DNA of 48,579 bases from UBA1765 sp045629945 (lineage in GTDB: Bacteria; Fibrobacterota; Fibrobacteria; Fibrobacterales; Fibrobacteraceae): the NCBI GenBank assembly GCA_045629945.1, contig JAZQSE010000016.1, positions 1 to 48,579 on the forward strand, written 5' to 3'. Position 1 is the first letter of the stretch. Each line of letters begins with the position of its first letter. The notes below the pieces were generated by a model. That model was given only the letters and a program-made list of their open reading frames with translations, was not told where the DNA came from and searched no databases. Shown in pieces: positions 8,170 through 16,210 of the stretch. The position numbers and the translations under genes are program-made.

Positions 8170-8658
8170 TTATACCTCCTTAGCTTTGCGAAGCGCATTC
8201 TTTTTGACCTTAGCTGGCTTTGCAATACCAGCAGCGATCTTTTGCTTGCGAGTCATTGGAACATTTTGTTCTTTCTGCTTAGCAAGTGCTGCAACGCGTG
8301 CGCGGTTACGGGTAATGATTTGTGGTTCAACGACAGCGGAAGCTGCACCAGAACGAATTTCCGTGACAAGCACTTCCGTATAGCCCTGACGATGACCGTT
8401 GCGGCGTTTGTAACGAGTACGACGCTTTTTCTTGAAAACGATCACAGTATCGCTCTTACCATGAGAAAGTACTTCTACCTTCACGAGAGCGTCATTCAGG
8501 ACAGGGGTGCCGACTTGGACTTCGTTCTCGTTGGAGAACAAAAGAACGGACTTGAGTTCCAGTTCAGAACCGACTTCGGCGTCGATACTAGGGACTTTAT
8601 AAGCTTTACCTAGTTCAACTTTATACTGGAAACCACCTGTTTCAACAATAGAATACAT
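8170..8658 (-). CDS. rplU: 50S ribosomal protein L21 with basic C-terminal extension
   Basis: The first ~102 residues are a standard L21 (MYSIVETGGFQYKV start, FKKKRRTRYKRRNGHRQ RNA-binding signature). The protein then continues for about 60 residues rich in Lys, Arg and Ala, so it is 162 rather than about 103 residues long. L21 binds 23S rRNA close to L20. The extra tail probably lies on the ribosome surface or along rRNA; that is inference. An aaagga Shine-Dalgarno precedes the ATG. Confidence 0.97.
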   Translation of the reverse strand: MYSIVETGGFQYKVELGKAYKVPSIDAEVGSELELKSVLLFSNENEVQVGTPVLNDALVKVEVLSHGKSDTVIVFKKKRRTRYKRRNGHRQGYTEVLVTEIRSGAASAVVEPQIITRNRARVAALAKQKEQNVPMTRKQKIAAGIAKPAKVKKNALRKAKEV

Positions 8659-8692
8659 AAGATTCCTTTTTTTTAGTTTAACTGTGGGCCAC

Positions 8693-8700
8693 GAAAGATA
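8693..8700 (-). promoter_or_regulatory. Candidate -7 box for rplU-rpmA
   Basis: On the minus strand TATCTTTC, one mismatch from TAnnTTTG. It would give a leader of about 30 nt before the rplU ATG at 8658. Confidence 0.4.
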
Positions 8701-8846
8701 GTAAAATAACTGATTTTTGGAAAGAGAAATCGTATATTTTTTTTATTCCCTCTAAAAAGCCTATTTTCAAGGTATCTTCTCCACAAAAAAAGTGAATTTT
8801 TCTAAATTGGCGATAAATTTTCATTTCTTTTCTACAAGGGTTTTAA

Positions 8847-11663
8847 ATGAATACAATAGTAAGCCTAAATGGAGACTGGGAACTTCTCTGGGACACCGAA
8901 GATATGGGTATTACCAATCGTTGGTACGCAACTTATCCAACAGGTCGTGATAACGTGCAAGTGCCCCATATTTGGGAACGTTCTGTCGCTAACAAAACAT
9001 CTTCGATGGACACTGCTTACTATTTTAAAAAATTCCGCCTTGATGAAAAGAATGCCGCCAAACGTATCTTTTTACAATTTTCTCGTGTTGCAACGCATGC
9101 TACAGTATGGTTAAATGGTAAAATTCTGGGAGACCATTTTGGTGCTTATACTTCTTTTGTTTTTGAAGCCACAAAACATTATAAACAAAATGAAGAAAAC
9201 ATTCTTTGCGTTCGCGTTGCCAATATGGGAGCTTCTAATAGCCGTATTGATTTTGGCAAAAATAGTGACGATGATGCTGACGATCGTTATATCTACCCTG
9301 CTGAAGCTCCGATGGGACTTCCATGGACTCAATACCCGTTTGGCGGAATTATAGGAGATGTTTCTCTTATCGTAGGAAACGCAGCCTTTATTTCTGGGAT
9401 TCAACTTGAACCAGACCCAGACCAAAACCGCATATCTGTTGAAGCTACATTCAACAACCCACGTGGTTACCAGGCTACTTTACGCTTGTTAATGAGAAAT
9501 CCATCCGGTGAAGTCGCTGAAATTCAGAAAGCTATTAAGCTTGAAAAAGAAAATGCTACTCAACGTTTTTCTTTGAAGTTAAAAAAAGATGCACAGATTT
9601 GGACTCCGGAAAAACCATATGTGTATGCTGTTGAATTACAACTTATTTCAAACAAATTGAAAAAGAACGAAGCCGAACCCAACTGTTCTTTCTCTATAAT
9701 GAAACCTTTTGGTTTTAGAAAGTTTGACTGCATTAACGGAGATTTTTATTTAAACGATTCTATTTTAAAAATTCAAGCCGTTAATTATTCACAGCACTGG
9801 AGTAATGGTGGTCTTTGGACTTTAGATAATGACGCTATGGAAAAAGACCTTAAAGCGGTTAAGGATGCTGGTTTCAACGCTATTCGTTCTGGTGGAGCTC
9901 CTTTACCAGAAGTCGCTTTGAACATCTGTGATAAAATTGGTCTTCTCGTTTTCCAAGAATTACCAATTCATACTATGCGGTCTTCAAAAAGAGGCCTTGA
10001 TATGGTAAACGAACTTATCAAGGATTCTGTACTTGAACAAAAACACCACCCTTGTATTGCCGCTTGGATTCTTGGGGCTGAAAATGGTACAATGATGCTT
10101 GAAAATGGCACCAAACTTCTTAAAGAAGTAGACCAATACGACATCAGCCACCCTATTATCAGTAACCTCAACTGTGTCTATTTAGATAACGAAGAGCAAA
10201 TGAAATGTGATACCGGAAAACTTATGGGTATTACAAATGACAGAACAATTCTTTATTCTTCCCATCGCATGCATTTGCGTATGAACCCAAGTGCAAACTT
10301 GAGTGACTTTTTAATTCATTACTGCAATAAAGAAGTGCTAGATGAAATCTCTGTTCCTGATTCAACTTTGGGAGATAGTACATTCCAAGATGAATATGAA
10401 TCTTTTGTGAAAAAAGTTTCTGGTAAGATTCTTGTTACTCTCAAGAACCATACATTATTGCCAAATACCCCAACTAAACTCGAAGGCCCACGTAGTCAAA
10501 AGAATGCTAAAGCCATAAAAGCTCTTTTCAAATCACTTGACCAATTCATTAGTGATAAAGAACTTTCTATTTGGAAAAATACAGAATCTTTCCGTTCAGA
10601 TTTATTCCGTTTAGCCACTAAAAGTAAGTATGACCAAATTACTGCTCTCCAAAGCAACCCTCTTGTGTCTGGTTATATTCTAGATCAATGGGCTGACTAT
10701 GGAACCGATTTCTGCGGTCTTTATGACGAAAACAGAAAGCGTAAAGATCTTAAAGAATTCATGCAAAAAATTACAAAGCCAACCCGATTGCTTGTAAGTG
10801 CTTTGGAACATACGATTGTCGCTGGTGGCGAGATTTCAATGCAATTAGCTCTTTTAAACCAACGCCGTCTTAAAGCGGTTTCTGTAACGTTACAAGTTAT
10901 TAACGAAGCTGGCAAAACAGAGGTCGAAGAAGTTTTACAACTTGAAGGCCATACAAGCCTTACTGCTTTTGGTTCATTCTCTATTCAAGCACCAAAGACC
11001 CCTGGCAACTACGAATTGCTTTGCACTTTAAAAGCCGATAATGAAACTATTGATGTTGTTTCTGAAAAGCTTGCTCTCATTTTAGCAAGCGATACGCAAA
11101 GCGTTATGAACAAGGTCTGTTTCTTAGATAACTGCGAAGGGACAAGTGATGTATTGAGAGCTTTGCGTGGTTCAGAACCATTGATTTTCACAGCGAACTT
11201 GAGCTCTTGGAACGATGAAATCATTAGCCAGATTGTGAATGTAACAAAGAACGAAGGTAAAACCTTGTTGCTTTCTGATATGACTCTTGAAGATATTGAA
11301 TTTTTCAATACAAGTCATCATTTCGAACAAAAACTTGAATCTCATTTTACAACCGGGGCTCAAGAAATGTCTCTCCACTATTTGCCAGAAAATTCTCCAT
11401 TAAAAGACGTGCTTAAAGAATCTGTTTTAAGTGAAATGTCTGCAGCCGTTATGCCAAGCGTTTCCTTGAATGCTCTTGAAGGTTCTGATATTTTAGCGCG
11501 TTCAGTTTCTTTTGCTAATGGCGAAATTAAAACTGGTGTTGACTTACAGATTCTGCCATTCGGTAAAGGAAAAATTATTTTCAACCAATTCAATGTTTTT
11601 GAAGGATTAGAAACTAATGCCTTGGCTGACGCCTTGTTCTGTAAAATAGTCAACTTAGCCTAA
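8847..11663 (+). CDS. Glycoside hydrolase family 2-like protein, divergent
   Basis: A 938-residue cytoplasmic protein with no signal peptide. Residues 1-175 are a GH2 sugar-binding jelly roll (LNGDWELLWD start, ATVWLNGKILGDHFGAYTSF). About 180-290 is an Ig-like domain, and about 295-640 a TIM barrel with DLKAVKDAGFNAIRSGG. The usual GH2 acid/base motif with Asn-Glu reads ILGAENG, so Asn is replaced by Ala before E412. A clear nucleophile motif is not evident, though a W-x-D segment (ILDQWADYG) and the D-x-x-R-x-x-K pattern near 627-633 remain. Residues about 640-938 form an extra C-terminal region of unknown type. It may be an intracellular beta-glycosidase acting on imported oligosaccharides, or a non-catalytic relative. 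Confidence 0.75.
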   Translation: MNTIVSLNGDWELLWDTEDMGITNRWYATYPTGRDNVQVPHIWERSVANKTSSMDTAYYFKKFRLDEKNAAKRIFLQFSRVATHATVWLNGKILGDHFGAYTSFVFEATKHYKQNEENILCVRVANMGASNSRIDFGKNSDDDADDRYIYPAEAPMGLPWTQYPFGGIIGDVSLIVGNAAFISGIQLEPDPDQNRISVEATFNNPRGYQATLRLLMRNPSGEVAEIQKAIKLEKENATQRFSLKLKKDAQIWTPEKPYVYAVELQLISNKLKKNEAEPNCSFSIMKPFGFRKFDCINGDFYLNDSILKIQAVNYSQHWSNGGLWTLDNDAMEKDLKAVKDAGFNAIRSGGAPLPEVALNICDKIGLLVFQELPIHTMRSSKRGLDMVNELIKDSVLEQKHHPCIAAWILGAENGTMMLENGTKLLKEVDQYDISHPIISNLNCVYLDNEEQMKCDTGKLMGITNDRTILYSSHRMHLRMNPSANLSDFLIHYCNKEVLDEISVPDSTLGDSTFQDEYESFVKKVSGKILVTLKNHTLLPNTPTKLEGPRSQKNAKAIKALFKSLDQFISDKELSIWKNTESFRSDLFRLATKSKYDQITALQSNPLVSGYILDQWADYGTDFCGLYDENRKRKDLKEFMQKITKPTRLLVSALEHTIVAGGEISMQLALLNQRRLKAVSVTLQVINEAGKTEVEEVLQLEGHTSLTAFGSFSIQAPKTPGNYELLCTLKADNETIDVVSEKLALILASDTQSVMNKVCFLDNCEGTSDVLRALRGSEPLIFTANLSSWNDEIISQIVNVTKNEGKTLLLSDMTLEDIEFFNTSHHFEQKLESHFTTGAQEMSLHYLPENSPLKDVLKESVLSEMSAAVMPSVSLNALEGSDILARSVSFANGEIKTGVDLQILPFGKGKIIFNQFNVFEGLETNALADALFCKIVNLA

Positions 11664-11671
11664 AACTTTTT

Positions 11672-11698
11672 AAACGCCCTCCGCAGGAGGGCGTTTTT
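11672..11698 (+). terminator. Rho-independent terminator
   Basis: An 11-bp perfect stem AAACGCCCTCC / GGAGGGCGTTT with loop GCA, followed by T-rich sequence, 8 bp after the GH2-like stop. Confidence 0.92.
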
Positions 11699-11791
11699 AT
11701 TTACAAATTCTTTATTTCTATAAATACAACCTTTATAAAAATAAAATATATTTTTTCCAGTTAATTTTTATAAAAAAGTGAGGGTAGACAA

Positions 11792-12040
11792 ATGTCAAAA
11801 AATGAAAAGATAAGAAATACAAAATTTCCTTGGAAAGATTTTATTTATTCAATCATTATTCTTCTTGCTTTTATTTATGGTGGTTTTTCTTATGGCATCG
11901 TATTTCTTCTTTTTTATGTAATAATAAAACAAAAAAGATTTAAGAAAAAAATCAAAGAGTTTCAAGAAAAAAATAAGGAATACGAAGAAAAAAATCACAG
12001 AAAAAACTTCAACATTACAATCTTTACGACAGCTTTTTGA
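11792..12040 (+). CDS. N-terminal membrane fragment of the SNIPE-like protein
   Basis: An 82-residue fragment as encoded. Residues about 14-46 are strongly hydrophobic (FIYSIIILLAFIYGG, then IVFLLFYVIIK), enough for a hairpin of two membrane passes or one long pass. A charged helix (KKKIKEFQEKNKEYEEK) follows. The last ~15 residues (after EEKN) lose the heptad-like pattern, consistent with reading out of frame after the A7 run at 11988-11994. gaggg about 8 nt before the ATG can serve as ribosome binding site. Confidence 0.7.
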   Translation: MSKNEKIRNTKFPWKDFIYSIIILLAFIYGGFSYGIVFLLFYVIIKQKRFKKKIKEFQEKNKEYEEKNHRKNFNITIFTTAF

Positions 12041-12140
12041 AGAAACTGATAAAAAATTAATACATGCTCAAAATGAGAATCAAATCCTTTTAAAAATAAA
12101 AGAAAAATACCAAGGTATTATCAATGTTGAAGAAGAAATA

Positions 12141-13340
12141 ATGCGTCAAAAACTTCTAGCAACAAAAGAATTAAATACCATACAAGAAAATATTGAGTTT
12201 TTAAACAACAAAATAGAATCAGATAAAATTTTTCTAAAAGCGTTACAAAATAATATAGAAGGATATGGTTCTCAGTACATACTCCCAACTTATTCTATTT
12301 TTGACAAATTCACTCAAAATTTAGAACATACTGAAGCAAATGCAGAATTAAAAAAAGCTCAAAAAGAATCTAATTTAATCATTAAAAGTGACGAAGCTGT
12401 TCTATCTGATGCCCCTTTTGCAAATAGTATCAAAGCACTCCTTTTAATAGCCTTTAATTCTCAAATTGATAAAATTTTTACACAATCAAAAAAAGACAAC
12501 TATGGCATTTTAGAACAAAAAATTAAAGACATTTTTACAATTACCAATAATTATGCAAAAGAATTTTACAAAAGTTCTATTACAAAAAAATATCTTAATG
12601 CTCGTTTGAATGAACTAAAATGGTGCGTTATTCTTGCTGAATTAAAAAATCAATTACAAGAAAAACAAAGACAACTTCGAGAAAAAATGCGTGATGAAGA
12701 ACGAGCTCGTAAAGAATATGATAAAGCAATAAAAGACACTGAAAAAGAAGAACAACGACTTCATCTTGCTATGGAAAAAGCTCGCAATGAAATATTGGCA
12801 GCAACAGAAGCTGAAAAGAAAAATTTAGAGAAAAAACTTTTGGAATTAGAAATAAAATTAAAAGAAACTGAAGAACGTGGACAACGAGCTATTTCTATGG
12901 CTCAACAAACTAAACGTGGTAACGTATACATTATCTCAAACATAGGTTCATTTGGAGAAAATATTTATAAAATAGGAATGACTCGACGACTAGATCCATA
13001 CGAAAGAATTAAAGAACTTGGTGACGCTTCTGTACCTTTTCCATTTGATGTTCATGCTGTAATTACTTGTGACGACGCTCCGGCACTGGAAGCAAATTTG
13101 CATAAAGAATTTTCTATGATGCAAGTTAACAAAGTTAATCATAGAAAAGAATTTTTCAAAATTAATTTACAAGAAATTAGAAAAGTTATTGAAGAAAAGA
13201 AACTAGAAGTTTCATGGTCTATGATTGCTGCAGCAACAGAATATCGAGAGACCTTAGCTATAGAAAAAAAATTATCCTACGGAGACTCTTCTGAAAAAGA
13301 AAAATGGGAACTATTTTCAAATTTACTTGAAGGACAATAA
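12141..13340 (+). CDS. DUF4041 and GIY-YIG (T5orf172/MUG113) nuclease part
   Basis: 399 residues counted from the first ATG in this frame, but the frame is open well upstream and this ATG cuts into the DUF4041 start (KYQGIINVEEE lies before it). Residues about 1-200 are DUF4041, with the typical QREKMRDEERARKEYDKA-like segment near 178-197. Residues 200-256 are coiled coil. Residues 260-345 are the GIY-YIG domain: VYI (262-264), YKIG (276-279), R282/R283, the catalytic Glu E317 in ALEANLH, and N333 in VNHRKEFF. The key nuclease residues are therefore intact. No clear Shine-Dalgarno lies before 12141. The gene is more A-rich than its neighbours, suggesting transfer. Confidence 0.8.
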   Translation: MRQKLLATKELNTIQENIEFLNNKIESDKIFLKALQNNIEGYGSQYILPTYSIFDKFTQNLEHTEANAELKKAQKESNLIIKSDEAVLSDAPFANSIKALLLIAFNSQIDKIFTQSKKDNYGILEQKIKDIFTITNNYAKEFYKSSITKKYLNARLNELKWCVILAELKNQLQEKQRQLREKMRDEERARKEYDKAIKDTEKEEQRLHLAMEKARNEILAATEAEKKNLEKKLLELEIKLKETEERGQRAISMAQQTKRGNVYIISNIGSFGENIYKIGMTRRLDPYERIKELGDASVPFPFDVHAVITCDDAPALEANLHKEFSMMQVNKVNHRKEFFKINLQEIRKVIEEKKLEVSWSMIAAATEYRETLAIEKKLSYGDSSEKEKWELFSNLLEGQ

Positions 13341-13372
13341 CTAAAAATTTTTATTCTATTTTTACATCTTAT

Positions 13373-13918
13373 ATGCGAGCATTAGTTCTTTCAGATATTC
13401 ATGGTTCAGCTTTAGCTACAAAAAAGGCTTTAGACTATTTTGAACTTTTTAATTGCGATAAAATTTTTCTACTTGGCGATGTATTGTATCATGGTCCAAG
13501 AAATCCTCTGCCTGGCGGACATGATCCTATGGGCGTTTCAGAACTTTTAAATAATTATGCGTCTGTTATTACTGCTGTCCGTGGAAACTGCGATGCTGAA
13601 GTTGACCAAATGCTTTTGAAATTTTCATGCATGGCTGACTTTAAAGAGATTACAGATAATTCCAAAAGATTATTTCTTTCTCATGGACATCTTTTTGACC
13701 CTGTTTTATTTTCACACTATCAAGCGGATATTTATTTTTCAGGACACACTCACATTCATACCGCATGCACAAACCGCGATGGCGTTTACACATTAAACCC
13801 TGGTTCTATTAGTTTACCTAAAGGGAATACAAACCCTAGTTTTGGAATTTACGATTCAAAATACTTTTCTGTTCACCATTTAGAAAATGGTGAAGAAATT
13901 TTGCACATTGACTTTTAA
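13373..13918 (+). CDS. yfcE: YfcE-like metallophosphoesterase
   Basis: A 181-residue calcineurin-like phosphoesterase of the YfcE/MJ0936 group. Metal ligands are visible in order: D8 and H10 in SDIHG, D36 in LLGDVLYHGPRN, N and D in RGNCD, H in LSHGH, and GHTHIH. YfcE proteins hydrolyse phosphodiesters in vitro; the cellular substrate is unknown. It is cytoplasmic. The YHGPRN...HDP segment is typical for the family. It starts 32 bp after the nuclease gene and its 3' end overlaps that of panC by 4 bp, the two genes being convergent. Confidence 0.9.
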   Translation: MRALVLSDIHGSALATKKALDYFELFNCDKIFLLGDVLYHGPRNPLPGGHDPMGVSELLNNYASVITAVRGNCDAEVDQMLLKFSCMADFKEITDNSKRLFLSHGHLFDPVLFSHYQADIYFSGHTHIHTACTNRDGVYTLNPGSISLPKGNTNPSFGIYDSKYFSVHHLENGEEILHIDF

Positions 13919-14763
13919 GTCAATTCCATATTATCAATAAGTCTTGTTTTCCCAAAGAAGGAAGCGACCAACACAACTAATTTTTCGTCATGCAAGTGTC
14001 CTACTTGTTTTTCTAAAGTTTTAGCCGAAACAATTTCTACATACTGAACTGTTCCGCGCTGTAAAAGAATAGATTGGATAACCAAATTGCGCAATTTGGT
14101 TTCGCTGCGTTCGCCTTTAGCAAAAGCCGCTTTAGCCGCTAACAACCCTTTATAAATGCTTAACGCATTCTGACGTTCTTCTTCTGAAAGATAAGCATTG
14201 CGGCTTGAAAGAGCTAATCCACTTTCTTCACGGATAATTGGGCAACGAACTATTTGTACCGGAAAATTCAATGTTTTTACCATTTGTTCAATGAGAAAAA
14301 CTTGTTGATAATCTTTTTCCCCAAAGAAAGCAAAATCTGGTAAAGCAATCAAAAAAAGTTTAGCGACAACAGTAAGAACTCCACGAAAATGACCAGGACG
14401 ATAAGCCCCACAATACTGATTTTCAAGAGGCTTATTACGGACAAATGTTTCTGGTTCACCATCTGGATACATTTCTTGTGCAGATGGTGCAAATATAAAA
14501 GAAGCGCCATGTGCTTCTGCTAGTTCAGCGTCTTTATCCAAACAACGAGGGTATTTATCTAAATCTTCATTTTTGCCAAACTGTATTGGGTTTACAAAAA
14601 CACTAACAACTGTAACGTCTGTTTTAGAAACACTTGCATCAATCAAACTAGCATGCCCAGAATGCAAAGCCCCCATTGTAGGAACAAGTCCAATTGTCTT
14701 ACCTTCTTTTCGGTAAACAGACAAAGCATCTCGGAGTTCTTGAATAGACGATATGATTTTCAT
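13915..14763 (-). CDS. panC: Pantothenate synthetase
   Basis: PanC joins pantoate and beta-alanine with ATP to make pantothenate for coenzyme A. The nucleotidyl-transferase signatures are present: PTMGALHSGHASL (HxGH) near the N-terminus, FVNPIQFG, and FGEKDYQQ with SSRNAYL later. I place the start at ATG 14763, which gives 282 residues (normal) and has gaggggaa just upstream; an upstream ATG at 14784 would add seven residues and lie within the preceding gene. It is the last gene of the folK-dnk-panC run. panB and panD are not in the window. Confidence 0.96.
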   Translation of the reverse strand: MKIISSIQELRDALSVYRKEGKTIGLVPTMGALHSGHASLIDASVSKTDVTVVSVFVNPIQFGKNEDLDKYPRCLDKDAELAEAHGASFIFAPSAQEMYPDGEPETFVRNKPLENQYCGAYRPGHFRGVLTVVAKLFLIALPDFAFFGEKDYQQVFLIEQMVKTLNFPVQIVRCPIIREESGLALSSRNAYLSEEERQNALSIYKGLLAAKAAFAKGERSETKLRNLVIQSILLQRGTVQYVEIVSAKTLEKQVGHLHDEKLVVLVASFFGKTRLIDNMELT

Positions 14764-14764
14764 G

Positions 14765-15439
14765 TTATTTCCCCTCAGGTGCATAATATGTAGTGCTAGC
14801 AGGCCATGTTTCTATCATTGCCGCAAGATTTTCAAAATGTTCTGTATGATGAACAAAATCTATTCTATCTGTATTGATAATCATAACAGGACAAGCTGAA
14901 TAGTGCCAGAAATGGTGGTCAAATCGCTGTTGCAAATTCAATAGATAATCACCTTGTATATTTCGTTCCATTTCTCTGTTTCTATGACGAATCCGACTTA
15001 AAAGCGTATCTACTCCAGCCTGCAAATAAATAATATAATCTGGTGTTGGCAAATCTACTGACAAAGATTTGGAAACAGTATCATACATTGAAAATTCTGC
15101 ATCTGTAAGATTTTGTGCAGCAAAAATACGGTCTTTATCAAAAGTGTAATCACTTACAAGGAGCGAACGAAACATTTCATTTTGAGGAACATTATTTTTA
15201 AGTTCTTGCAAACGAGAAATTAAAAAGAATAATTGAGTTTGAAAAGCATATTCATCTGGGTGAGTATAAAATTTTTCAAGAAATGGATTGTTATCAAATT
15301 TTTCTTCTAAAAAAGAAATACCACAAGAATCAGCAAACTGAGAAGTCCAGCGTTTTAAAAGCATCTGAGCAAGAGATGTTTTTCCAACGCCAATAGTTCC
15401 TTCTATCGCCACATAACGGATATGTTCAGGAATACTCAT
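14765..15439 (-). CDS. Deoxynucleoside kinase
   Basis: A 224-residue deoxynucleoside kinase of the dGK/dAK type for purine deoxynucleoside salvage. The P-loop GTIGVGKT is near residues 14-21. The LEEKFDNNPFLEKFY segment and the SDYTFDKDRIFA (DR) motif are characteristic, as is the lid arginine region RIRHRNREMERN. Its start overlaps the folK stop by 4 bp (ATGA) and its stop lies 1 bp before the panC start, so the three are one operon. Pairing of folK with a deoxynucleoside kinase is frequent in FCB bacteria. Confidence 0.9.
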   Translation of the reverse strand: MSIPEHIRYVAIEGTIGVGKTSLAQMLLKRWTSQFADSCGISFLEEKFDNNPFLEKFYTHPDEYAFQTQLFFLISRLQELKNNVPQNEMFRSLLVSDYTFDKDRIFAAQNLTDAEFSMYDTVSKSLSVDLPTPDYIIYLQAGVDTLLSRIRHRNREMERNIQGDYLLNLQQRFDHHFWHYSACPVMIINTDRIDFVHHTEHFENLAAMIETWPASTTYYAPEGK

Positions 15440-15948
15440 TCTGTGGTCTCCTCTAAAATAACTGGAAAATTTAACGCGCCTTCACGGTTTTGCAAATGCT
15501 TTAACATAAGACAAACAGGAAGCCCTGAAAGCGGATCTACCCATTCTGGAGCAATATCGCAAAGCGGGACAAGCACAAATTGCCTTTTAGAAACTTCTTT
15601 GTGCGGTAATTCTGGTCGCCCGGAGCGGATTCTATTTCCATAATACAGTAAATCCATATCTATTTCTCTTGCGCACCAATGACCACTAGGCTTACGTCCT
15701 AATAAAATTTCTGCGCCTTTCAAGTAATAAAGTAAACGCGTTTCTCCTTTAGAATACCAAAACGAAACCACTTGATTAAAATACGGGCCTTGCCCTTCCG
15801 GACCAACTGGCGGAGTTTCATAAATACGACTCTCCATCCAGCCTCCAAGAGAAATACTGCGAAGCATTTTACGAGCATCTGCAAGGTGTTTCCCTCTAGG
15901 GGACAAATTGGACCCTAAAGCCACAAAAACTCTTTCTAATTTTTTCAC
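15436..15948 (-). CDS. folK: HPPK, folate biosynthesis pyrophosphokinase
   Basis: FolK transfers pyrophosphate from ATP to 6-hydroxymethyl-dihydropterin. The 170-residue protein shows the family signatures ALGSNLSPRG, ETPPVGPEGQGPYFNQV, W.AREIDMDLLYYG (metal-binding Asp pair) and LPHKEVSKRQFVLVPL. It starts with GTG; aagaagg overlaps the start closely, and no better start is visible. It is the first gene of the folK-dnk-panC operon. Confidence 0.95.
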   Translation of the reverse strand: MKKLERVFVALGSNLSPRGKHLADARKMLRSISLGGWMESRIYETPPVGPEGQGPYFNQVVSFWYSKGETRLLYYLKGAEILLGRKPSGHWCAREIDMDLLYYGNRIRSGRPELPHKEVSKRQFVLVPLCDIAPEWVDPLSGLPVCLMLKHLQNREGALNFPVILEETTE

Positions 15949-16033
15949 CTTCTTAATATAGAATATTCTTTAAATAATCTTCTTTCCATTTTTATCGGCT
16001 TTTAAAAAAAACATTACAAATTTGCTTTTTTGG

Positions 16034-16059
16034 GTTAAGAATTAAAAGATTTTCTTAAC
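16034..16059 (+). promoter_or_regulatory. Inverted repeat in the rho leader/promoter region
   Basis: Perfect 8-bp arms GTTAAGAA and TTCTTAAC with a 10-nt loop, about 150 bp upstream of rho, followed by T-rich DNA. It could be an operator, an attenuator in the rho leader, or a hairpin that ends transcription before rho. The intergenic region 15949-16210 holds nothing else clear. Confidence 0.3.
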
Positions 16060-16210
16060 TCTTTGCTTTTTTATTTTTTTTTGCTATTTTTAACACAATC
16101 CTACAGAAGTTCTAATTTAGAGTTTGTAGTTTTCTAAAATTTTTTCTTTATATTCCCCATTAAACAGCATTCTTTTTAGAGTTTGCATTTAATTTTCAAG
16201 GATGTATTCT

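Larger units (their letters stand above)
11792..13340 (+). pseudogene. Frameshifted membrane-DUF4041-GIY-YIG nuclease (SNIPE-like)
   Basis: Two open frames read as one gene split by a frame change. The first (from ATG 11792) encodes a membrane hairpin and the start of a coiled coil. The second frame is open from upstream of 11940 through 13340 and continues that coiled coil without a break. Moving +1 at the A7 run 11988-11994 (A6 instead of A7) gives one protein of about 514 residues: membrane segment, coiled coil, DUF4041, then a T5orf172/MUG113-type GIY-YIG domain. A second A7 (11967-11973) and an A6 (12001-12006) flank the site. This architecture matches what I recall of SNIPE, a membrane nuclease that cuts phage DNA during injection. 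It could be a decayed gene, a phase-variable one, a slippage-expressed one, or a sequencing error. Confidence 0.7.

Noticed and set aside
8684..8692. Short GTGG-G-CCAC-like symmetry upstream of rplU as a ribosomal protein leader
   Set aside because: Too short and without a second element; no known L21 leader fold is visible.
11967..12006. Classical -1 ribosomal frameshift in the nuclease gene
   Set aside because: The frame change needed is +1 (or -2), not -1; a slippery -1 site would lead to the wrong frame.
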